In this document: in pieces, positions 37,840 to 44,487 of the stretch | Numbering within the stretch: position 1 is the stretch's first letter | How the letters are laid out: every line of letters begins with the position of its first letter | Assembly: GCA_021775595.1 (NCBI GenBank) | Contig: JAJFHN010000001.1 | Span: 1 to 44,487 of the forward strand | Source: Hyphomicrobiales bacterium | GTDB taxonomy: Bacteria; Pseudomonadota; Alphaproteobacteria; Rhizobiales; Methyloligellaceae | Length of the DNA stretch: 44,487 nt | Direction of reading: 5' to 3' | Position numbers and translations under genes: made by a program | The notes under the pieces: model-generated | What the model was told of the DNA's origin: nothing | Seen by the model: the letters and a program-made list of their open reading frames with translations, nothing else | Databases searched by the model: none

Positions 37840-40254
37840 ATGAAGTTCACGCTGGCCTGGCTCAAGGACCATCTGGAGACTGACGCGCCGCTCGATGAGA
37901 TCCTCGACACGCTCACCATGATCGGGCTCGAGGTCGAGGACGTGGCCGATCCGGCCGCGTCGTTGGCGGGCTACGTGGTGGCCGAAGTCGTCAGCGCCGA
38001 AAAACATCCCGATGCCGACAAGCTTCAGGTGTGTCGCGTCACAACCGGCAAAGAGGAGCTGCAGGTGGTCTGCGGCGCGCCAAACGCGCGCGCCGGCATG
38101 AAGGGCGTCTTTGCGCCCGTTGGCGCTTACGTTCCCGGCATTGATCTCACGCTGAAGAAGGTCAAGATCCGCGGCGTCGAATCCAATGGCATGCTGTGTT
38201 CGGAACGCGAACTCGAACTCTCCGACGAGCACACCGGTATCATCGAGCTTTCTGACCAAGCCAAGGTAGGTGTATCGGCGGCCGATGCGCTTGGCTTGGA
38301 TGACCCCGTCATCGATATTGCGATCACGCCCAACAGACCCGATTGCCTGGGTGTGCGGGGTGTCGCGCGCGATTTGGCGGCGGCCGGTCTGGGCACCCTT
38401 AAGGACGATACGGTCAAAGCAATCGAGGGCAGCTTCGAAAGTCCGATTGGCATCGAGTTGCGTTTTGATGCGGACGAAGCCGACGCGTGTCCCGTCTTCG
38501 CCGGGCGGCTGGTTAGAAACATCAAGAACGGCCCAAGCCCCGATTGGCTGCAACAGCGCTTAAAAGCGATAGGGTTGCGGCCGATCAACGCGCTGGTGGA
38601 TATCACCAATTACATCTCTTACGACCGTGGCCGGCCGCTGCATGTCTATGACGCGGACAAGCTGTCGGGCACGGTGTGTGCGCGGCTTGGCAAAAAGGGC
38701 GAGTCCTTTCTCGCGCTTGATGGCAACGAGTATGAGGTAACCGAGCGGATGTGTGTCATCGCCGACGACGCGCAAGTGCTGGGTCTGGGCGGCGTCATGG
38801 GCGGCGAGGCGACGGGCTGCACCGAGGCGACCAAGAACGTTCTGATCGAATCCGCCTATTTCTCGCCGCTGCGCACGGCTGCCACGGGACGCGCGCTCAA
38901 CATTCTCTCCGACGCGCGTTATCGCTTCGAGCGTGGCGTCGATCCAGCCTTTGTGCTGCCGGGCCTAGATATGGCGAGCGCCATGGTCATCGAGCTCTGT
39001 GGCGGCGAGGTCTCCGAACCAACGCTTGCGGGTGCGCCGCCGGAGGCCGAACGGGTCATCGAATTCGATCTGTCGGAAGTGGCCCGCCTGACCGGGCTCG
39101 AGCTTGGCGAAAAGCGCATCAAGCAAGTCTTGGGCGCGCTCGGATTTTGGCTGTCAGGCCACGGGCCGACGTTCAAAGTGGCCGTGCCGCCTTGGCGTCC
39201 GGATGTTGGCCAAGCGGTCGATTTGGTCGAGGAAGTGATGCGCATCGTCGGCGTCGACCAAGTCGAAGCCAAGGCCATGAGCCGCGCGAGCGGCATCGCC
39301 CGGCCGGTGCTGACGCCATTGCAGAAGCGGGTGCGCCGCGGGCGCCGGACGCTGGCGGGCCGTGGTCTCGTCGAAGCGGTGACTTGGTCATTCATTCCGC
39401 GCAACGAGGCCAAGCGCTTTGCCGGCGGTGGCGATGAGCTTGAGCTCGCCAATCCGATTTCCACGGAAATGTCGAGCATGCGCCCGAGCCTGTTGCCGGG
39501 CCTGGTCGCAGCAGTACAGCGCAACCATGACAGGGGCCACCGCGATTGCGCTTTGTTTGAGATTGGCCAGGCCTATCGCGGCGCGAAACCGCAGGACCAA
39601 TACACGGCGGCAGCCGGCGTTCGTGCCGGAAGCGCCAAATTGGAGGGCGCTGGGCGCGATTGGTCGGGCGCGGCAAAGCCCGCCGACCTCTATGACGCCA
39701 AGGCCGACGCGCTCAGTCTGCTGGCGGAGCTGGGCCTCGACGCAAAACAAGTGCAGATCAAACGGCTAGCGCCCGATTGGTACCATCCGGGACGCTCGGG
39801 CGTGCTGCAACTGGGCCCCAAGATTGTTCTTGGAACCTTCGGCGAGCTGCACCCGGCGACGCTGCGCGCCTTCGGCGTGGACGGCAGTGTGTCGGCGTTT
39901 GAAATCGATCTCGACAGTCTTCCGCAAGCACGGCGCAAATCCACCTCGCGCGGGCCGTTGGTCCATAGCGACCTGTTGCCCGTGACCCGCGATTTTGCCT
40001 TTCTGCTGGATCAAGCAGTGGCGGCGGGCGATGTCGTCCGCGCCGCGGCGGGCGCCGATAAGGCGCTGATCAGCGATGTCTCCGTGTTCGATGTGTTCGA
40101 AGGACAGGGCGTGGCCGAGGGCAAGAAATCGCTCGCAATCGAAGTGACGCTGCAGCCGCGTGATAAAACGCTGACCGACAACGAGATCGAGGCTGTGGCG
40201 GACAAGGTCGTCGCCGAGGTCGTCAAGGCGACAGGCGGCGAACTGCGCGGCTAG
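37840..40254 (+). CDS. pheT: Phenylalanyl-tRNA synthetase beta subunit
   Basis: An 804-residue protein. Residues 39-150 form the EMAP-like tRNA-binding domain (VVAEVVSAEKHPDADKLQVC, VVCGAPNARAGMKGVFAPVG). B3/B4 editing and B5 domains follow, with the catalytic-like core (NPISTEMSSMRPSLLPGLV), and the C-terminus is the FDX-ACB anticodon domain (RDFAFLLDQAVAAGDVV). The ATG at 37840 has AAGGGGA upstream; an earlier ATG at 37744 lies in the membrane-protein gene. Confidence 0.97.
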   Translation: MKFTLAWLKDHLETDAPLDEILDTLTMIGLEVEDVADPAASLAGYVVAEVVSAEKHPDADKLQVCRVTTGKEELQVVCGAPNARAGMKGVFAPVGAYVPGIDLTLKKVKIRGVESNGMLCSERELELSDEHTGIIELSDQAKVGVSAADALGLDDPVIDIAITPNRPDCLGVRGVARDLAAAGLGTLKDDTVKAIEGSFESPIGIELRFDADEADACPVFAGRLVRNIKNGPSPDWLQQRLKAIGLRPINALVDITNYISYDRGRPLHVYDADKLSGTVCARLGKKGESFLALDGNEYEVTERMCVIADDAQVLGLGGVMGGEATGCTEATKNVLIESAYFSPLRTAATGRALNILSDARYRFERGVDPAFVLPGLDMASAMVIELCGGEVSEPTLAGAPPEAERVIEFDLSEVARLTGLELGEKRIKQVLGALGFWLSGHGPTFKVAVPPWRPDVGQAVDLVEEVMRIVGVDQVEAKAMSRASGIARPVLTPLQKRVRRGRRTLAGRGLVEAVTWSFIPRNEAKRFAGGGDELELANPISTEMSSMRPSLLPGLVAAVQRNHDRGHRDCALFEIGQAYRGAKPQDQYTAAAGVRAGSAKLEGAGRDWSGAAKPADLYDAKADALSLLAELGLDAKQVQIKRLAPDWYHPGRSGVLQLGPKIVLGTFGELHPATLRAFGVDGSVSAFEIDLDSLPQARRKSTSRGPLVHSDLLPVTRDFAFLLDQAVAAGDVVRAAAGADKALISDVSVFDVFEGQGVAEGKKSLAIEVTLQPRDKTLTDNEIEAVADKVVAEVVKATGGELRG

Positions 40255-40397
40255 CGCGATAAAGTGCAGTCGCAAACAATTGAGGCCTGCGTGACACGCC
40301 AATCCGCTAAAATTAGAACCATGAAGGCGCACAATCAGCCAGCAATGGAATTTGACGCATTGGCCGCAGCCGGCAGCAGCGGCGCGCGGGTGGCGCC

Positions 40398-41246
40398 ATG
40401 ACGTTCGCCGACCGGGTAATGGACCGGTTTGGCCGTTGGCTGGCCGAAATCTTGGAAGCGGAGACCAGCGGTTACGAGCCCTTCACGCCGTCGGATACGA
40501 TCACCATGCGGCGGGTGCTGCAGCCGGGCGATATCGTGCTGGTCGAGGGCAACCAAAAAGTCTCCGTAGCGATCAAATACCTCACCCAGTCCACCTGGTC
40601 GCACGCCGCGCTCTATATTGGCGATGCGCTCAGCCCCCAATCTAAGGATGGCGAACACCTGACGCTGATTGAATCGAATTTGGGCGAGGGCTGCGTTGCG
40701 GTGCCACTGTCGAAATACCGGACCTACAACACGCGCATATGCCGGCCTGTCGGTTTGACTGTGGCCGACCGCAAGAAGGTGGTCGAGTTCATGATCAACA
40801 GCATCGGCACGAAATACGACACGCGTCATATTCTCGATCTTGCGCGTTATTTGCTGCCGACGCCGCCGGTGCCGGTGCGCTGGCGCCGCCGCATGATTGC
40901 GCTTGGCTCGAGCGATCCGACGCGCGCGATCTGCTCGTCTCTGATTGCTCAGGCCTATCAGATCGTGCGCTATCCCATTCTGCCGATCATCAAGGCGATC
41001 GATCACCATGAGCGGGTCGCCAGCCCGTTTTCGCGGCGGGAAATCCTGCATATCCGTCATCACAGTCTGTACACGCCGCGCGACTTCGACCTCTCGCCCT
41101 ATTTCACCGTGATCAAGCCGACATTGGAGAGCGGCTTCAATTACAAGTCGCTCAATTGGAGTGACTTGGCTCATGATGAAGGCTGGTCGGAAGAGACGAA
41201 CCCATCGCCCAAGCAGCCGAAAGGCGATAAAGCGCTGACCGGCTGA
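40398..41246 (+). CDS. YiiX/YebB-like NlpC/P60 cysteine hydrolase
   Basis: A 282-residue protein with a permuted papain-like fold: LQPGDIVLVEGNQKVSVAIK, STWSHAALYIGD with the likely His, ESNLGEGC, GTKYDTRHI, and the Cys in AICSSLIAQAYQ. Such proteins act as lipid- or amide-bond hydrolases; the substrate is unknown. No signal peptide, so probably cytoplasmic or membrane-associated. Confidence 0.85.
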   Translation: MTFADRVMDRFGRWLAEILEAETSGYEPFTPSDTITMRRVLQPGDIVLVEGNQKVSVAIKYLTQSTWSHAALYIGDALSPQSKDGEHLTLIESNLGEGCVAVPLSKYRTYNTRICRPVGLTVADRKKVVEFMINSIGTKYDTRHILDLARYLLPTPPVPVRWRRRMIALGSSDPTRAICSSLIAQAYQIVRYPILPIIKAIDHHERVASPFSRREILHIRHHSLYTPRDFDLSPYFTVIKPTLESGFNYKSLNWSDLAHDEGWSEETNPSPKQPKGDKALTG

Positions 41247-41264
41247 GTTCGATTGGAGGCAAGC

Positions 41265-41948
41265 ATGCTCAATCTCATGGTAGCGGCCGCGATGTTTCTG
41301 GTCATTCACCTTGTGCCATCGAGCCCGCTGCGGGCCTGGGCCGTCGAACGCATCGGCGCGCCGGCTTACATGGCTGCATTTGGCGTCGTTTCGCTGAGCA
41401 TTCTTGTTTGGCTGGTTATGGCGTTCGGCGCCGCCCCGGTCTCCAGTCCGCTCTATGTCACCGGCGCTCCGCTGCGTCTGTTGAGCGCATTTGTCATGCT
41501 GGTCGCCTTCATTTTGCTGGCCGTGGGCGTCACGTCGCCCAATCCAAGCATGCCCGGTGGCGAAGGCGTGCTCGAGCGGGCCGAACCTTGGCGCGGTGTT
41601 TTTTCAATCACCCGCCATCCAGTGATGTGGGGCATCGGGCTCTGGGCGCTGGTGCATGTGCTCAACCGGCCCGATTTGTCCGGGCTGATATTTTTCGGCG
41701 CGCTGGCGTTGCTGTCGATTGGCGGCGCGAAAATTCAAGAAAACCGCAAGCGCACCGAATTGGGCCAAGCCTGGTCGGCCTTTGCCGCGCGCACCTCGTT
41801 CGTGCCCTTCGTCGCGCTTGCGCGCGGCCGGGCGCAGTTTGATCTCTCGGATTTTTCGCTCTGGGGGGTGATCGGCGGCGGTGTGGTGTGGGCGATCGTG
41901 CTCAGCCAGCACGCGCTGATATTCGGCGTCTCGCCGCTGTCGTTTTGA
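41265..41948 (+). CDS. NnrU family membrane protein
   Basis: A 227-residue protein with about six membrane helices (MVAAAMFLVIHLVPSS, MAAFGVVSLSILVWLVMAFG and so on) and the family core ITRHPVMWGIGLWALVHVLN, whose relatives include isoprenylcysteine methyltransferase-like folds. NnrU is linked to denitrification in Rhodobacter but occurs widely without it. GGAGG precedes the ATG at 41265. Confidence 0.87.
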   Translation: MLNLMVAAAMFLVIHLVPSSPLRAWAVERIGAPAYMAAFGVVSLSILVWLVMAFGAAPVSSPLYVTGAPLRLLSAFVMLVAFILLAVGVTSPNPSMPGGEGVLERAEPWRGVFSITRHPVMWGIGLWALVHVLNRPDLSGLIFFGALALLSIGGAKIQENRKRTELGQAWSAFAARTSFVPFVALARGRAQFDLSDFSLWGVIGGGVVWAIVLSQHALIFGVSPLSF

Positions 41949-41950
41949 CA

Positions 41951-41993
41951 AAAAAAGAGCTGCCGCTCGCGGGGGCATAAGAGCGGCAGCTCC
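41951..41993 (-). terminator. Intrinsic terminator for the secreted Gly/Tyr-rich gene
   Basis: GAGCTGCCGCTC (41958-41969) and GAGCGGCAGCTC (41982-41993) form a perfect 12-bp stem. On the minus strand it is followed by seven T residues (41951-41957), the classic form. It also sits 9 bases after the NnrU stop. Confidence 0.88.
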
Positions 41994-42037
41994 TGGACGT
42001 CACGGACTCGCAGGGCGAAGTCCGGACACGGATGTTC

Positions 42038-42436
42038 CTAGTGACAAATCTGATAGGGGCGGCGAACGACCTTGTATTCCCAACAGCCGTTGTATTCGTC
42101 CCAATAGCGGATGCGCTTCTTGCGGTAGCGCGTGGTGCAATGGGGTTGGTTGTAGGCGCGGCGATAGCTGTGCCGCTTTGGCTTGTAGGGGCGGTAAGTG
42201 TCGTAGTTGTAGCCGGCCGAGCCGTAACCGTAGCCTGAGCCATAGCCGGATGGCGCGTAGCCGTTTCCGCCGTAAGAATAGGAGTTGTATCCCCGGTTGC
42301 CGCCGATCTCGACGTAACCCCAGTCTCCGCCCACGCGGACGCCGCCTTGGGCTTTGGCCTCATTTGGGGCGAGGAGCGCAGCACCAGCCGTCAATGCAAT
42401 TGCGGCGGCAGCGCCAATTAGAAGCTTTTTCAACAT
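42038..42436 (-). CDS. Secreted Gly/Tyr-rich small protein
   Basis: A 132-residue protein with a signal peptide (LKKLLIGAAAAIALTAGAAL, cleavage near AKA-QG). The middle is Gly/Tyr/Ser-rich (YNSYSYGGNGYAPSGYGSGY) and the C-terminus is basic with two or three cysteines (PHCTTRYRKKRIRYWDEYNG, then a final ICH). It resembles small alphaproteobacterial exported proteins of unknown role. GGGAGG precedes the ATG at 42436. Confidence 0.82.
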   Translation of the reverse strand: MLKKLLIGAAAAIALTAGAALLAPNEAKAQGGVRVGGDWGYVEIGGNRGYNSYSYGGNGYAPSGYGSGYGYGSAGYNYDTYRPYKPKRHSYRRAYNQPHCTTRYRKKRIRYWDEYNGCWEYKVVRRPYQICH

Positions 42437-42664
42437 GATCGACCTCCCACTGGTCAATTCTTGCGTGGTGTTGGAACCACTTCCGAGGGTCGCGCCGAAC
42501 CACCAGGCGGCCATCGTGGGACCAGTTGTAGCGCCGAGCGGCTGAACCAACTCTGAGGCCGCCGTTCATCTGGCGTTCATGTTGGGAGCGGGGCCCGAAA
42601 ATGCTGGTGGATACGGTGCAGAAGGCTGATTGTTCGCCTTGGCGCGCGGTGCTAGAAGCGCGCC

Positions 42665-44482
42665 ATGGCCGAACCCAAAACCGTTCCACTGGCGCTGATC
42701 CGCAATTTTTCGATCATCGCCCATATCGATCACGGCAAGTCGACGCTCGCCGACAGGTTGATTCAAACCTGCGGCGGTTTGAGCGCGCGAGAAATGCGTG
42801 AGCAGGTTCTCGATTCCATGGAACTGGAGCGCGAGCGTGGCATCACCATCAAGGCTCAGACCGTGCGCCTCGACTACACCGCGAAGGATGGCCAGACCTA
42901 CCGGCTCAATTTGATCGATACGCCGGGCCACGTCGATTTTGCCTACGAGGTCAACCGCTCGCTGGCGGCCTGTGAAGGATCGCTGTTGGTTGTCGACGCG
43001 AGCCAAGGGGTCGAGGCGCAGACACTTGCCAATGTCTATCAGGCGCTCGACAACGACCACGAGGTCATCCCCGTCCTCAACAAGGTGGATTTGCCGGCCG
43101 CCGAGCCCGAGCGCATCCAGCAACAGATCGAGGACGTCATCGGGCTCGATGCGAGCGGCGCGCTGCCCATCTCGGCCAAGACCGGCGAAGGCGTCGCCGA
43201 CGTTCTGGAAGCGATCGTCACGCGGCTGCCGGCGCCCAAGGGCGATGAGGCCGCGCCACTGAAAGCGTTGCTGGTGGATTCTTGGTACGACGCCTATCTC
43301 GGCGTCATCGTGCTGGTGCGTATCATCGATGGGCACCTGAAAAAGGGCCAGAAGGTCAAACTGATGGCGAGCGGCACCAGCCATCTGATCGAGCGCGTCG
43401 GTGTGTTCCGCCCCAAGCAAGAGATGACCGGACATCTTGGCCCGGGCGAGATCGGCTTTTTCACTGCCGCCATCAAGCAAGTGGCCGATACCCGTGTCGG
43501 CGATACGGTGACGGACGATAAGGCGCCCTGCGCTGCGCCCTTGCCGGGCTTCAAGGAAGCCCAGCCGGTCGTCTTTTGCGGACTGTTCCCGGTCGATGCG
43601 GCGGAATTCGAAGACCTGCGCGAAGCCATGGCGCGGCTGCGGCTCAATGACGCCAGCTTCTCATTTGAAATGGAGACCTCCGCGGCGCTTGGATTTGGTT
43701 TCCGCTGCGGCTTTTTAGGCTTGCTGCATCTGGAGATCATCCGCGAGCGGCTGGAGCGCGAATTCGACATCGATCTCATCACCACCGCGCCCAGCGTGAT
43801 TTACAAAATCCACATGACCGACGGCGCAGAGATCGAGCTGCACAATCCGGCCGACATGCCCGATCCGGTCAAGATCGAACGCATCGAAGAGCCGTGGATC
43901 GAGGCGACGATTTTGGTGCCGGACGAACATTTGGGCGCGGTGTTGAAGCTGTGTGAGGATCGCCGCGGGCGCCAGCAAACGCTGACCTATGCCGGGACCC
44001 GCGCCATGGTGGTCTATGAGCTGCCGCTGAACGAGGTGGTGTTCGATTTCTACGACCGGCTGAAGAGCGTCTCGCGCGGTTACGCGTCATTCGATTATCA
44101 CATCGTCGGTTACGAACCTGGGCCGCTCGTTAAAATGTCGCTTCTTGTGAACGCGGAACCGGTCGACGCGCTCTCGATCATCGTCCATCGCGACCGCGCC
44201 GAGGCGCGCGGCCGCGCAATGTGCGAGCGGCTCAAGGACCTCATTCCCCGACATCTCTTCAAGATCCCGATCCAGGCGGCGCTGGGGGGCAAGGTGATCG
44301 CGCGCGAGACCATCGCCGCGCTGCGCAAGGACGTCACAGCCAAGTGCTACGGCGGCGACGTGACGCGCAAACGCAAGCTGCTCGACAAGCAGAAGGCGGG
44401 CAAGAAGCGCATGCGCCAGTTCGGCCAGGTCGAGATCCCGCAAGCGGCTTTCATCGCCGCGCTGAAGATCGAGGAGAATTAG
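42665..44482 (+). CDS. lepA: Elongation factor 4 (LepA)
   Basis: A 605-residue translational GTPase. G1 is AHIDHGKST (19-27), the DTPGH G3 and NKVD G4 motifs follow, and the C-terminal LepA-specific part has [20 protein letters not shown] and [20 protein letters not shown]. It aids ribosome function and initiation under stress. Separated from the secreted-protein gene by about 230 bases of divergent spacer. Confidence 0.98.
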   Translation: MAEPKTVPLALIRNFSIIAHIDHGKSTLADRLIQTCGGLSAREMREQVLDSMELERERGITIKAQTVRLDYTAKDGQTYRLNLIDTPGHVDFAYEVNRSLAACEGSLLVVDASQGVEAQTLANVYQALDNDHEVIPVLNKVDLPAAEPERIQQQIEDVIGLDASGALPISAKTGEGVADVLEAIVTRLPAPKGDEAAPLKALLVDSWYDAYLGVIVLVRIIDGHLKKGQKVKLMASGTSHLIERVGVFRPKQEMTGHLGPGEIGFFTAAIKQVADTRVGDTVTDDKAPCAAPLPGFKEAQPVVFCGLFPVDAAEFEDLREAMARLRLNDASFSFEMETSAALGFGFRCGFLGLLHLEIIRERLEREFDIDLITTAPSVIYKIHMTDGAEIELHNPADMPDPVKIERIEEPWIEATILVPDEHLGAVLKLCEDRRGRQQTLTYAGTRAMVVYELPLNEVVFDFYDRLKSVSRGYASFDYHIVGYEPGPLVKMSLLVNAEPVDALSIIVHRDRAEARGRAMCERLKDLIPRHLFKIPIQAALGGKVIARETIAALRKDVTAKCYGGDVTRKRKLLDKQKAGKKRMRQFGQVEIPQAAFIAALKIEEN

Positions 44483-44487
44483 GGCGC

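Overview
The window is GC-rich alphaproteobacterial chromosome. The evidence is the housekeeping order hsp20-DUF1150 / ptsN-hpf-rpoN-lptB-lptA-lptC-rnd, infC, rpmI-rplT-pheS-pheT and lepA, together with an NDUFA9-like gene and NnrU. No replication, plasmid or phage gene is visible.

Positions 1-12558 (minus strand) hold one long run of tightly packed genes, several joined by 1-4 base stop/start overlaps. It encodes a coenzyme M (CoM)-dependent epoxide carboxylation pathway together with bacterial CoM biosynthesis. In transcription order: epoxyalkane:CoM transferase (xecA), a small zinc-ribbon protein, 2-ketopropyl-CoM oxidoreductase/carboxylase (xecC), the R- and S-hydroxypropyl-CoM dehydrogenases (xecD, xecE), a two-subunit CoA-transferase, an unrecognised 322-residue protein, phosphosulfolactate synthase (xcbB1/comA type), two aspartase/fumarase-superfamily lyases (xcbC1- and xcbD1-like), a PLP enzyme (xcbE1-like), and the start of an ADP-forming acyl-CoA synthetase that runs off the left edge. 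Read together, CoM is made from phosphoenolpyruvate and sulfite, opens the epoxide, the alcohol is oxidised, and the ketone is reductively cleaved and carboxylated to a 3-oxoacid such as acetoacetate; the CoA-transferase probably activates that product. No alkene monooxygenase lies in the window. A divergent DcmR/MEDS-type regulator at 13088 is the likely switch, and the 529-base spacer holds repeated CGAGCA/TGCTCG half-sites.

Positions 13.9-25.8 kb are core genome: a small heat-shock protein with a sigma-32-like promoter, DUF1150, the rpoN/LPS-export cluster, RNase D, tRNA-Leu(CAG), an NDUFA9-like protein, UppP, a glutathione S-transferase-like protein, QueG and an NAD(P)-binding epimerase-like protein.

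Positions 25.8-32.2 kb form an accessory patch: a DUF1254/DUF1214 secreted protein, a DUF899 protein and an IorA/IorB-type molybdenum hydroxylase. The 3' end of the epimerase-like gene is repeated after each insert (145 bp at about 95% identity, then a shorter rearranged copy), and a TCCGCT...AGCGGA hairpin recurs. This suggests stepwise insertion at one gene end. A start-less 75-codon remnant lies at the right border.

Positions 32.2-44.5 kb return to core genes: an alpha/beta hydrolase, a GT4 glycosyltransferase, infC, a convergent DUF4242 gene, rpmI-rplT-pheS-(small membrane protein)-pheT, a YiiX-like cysteine hydrolase, NnrU, a secreted Gly/Tyr-rich protein and lepA.
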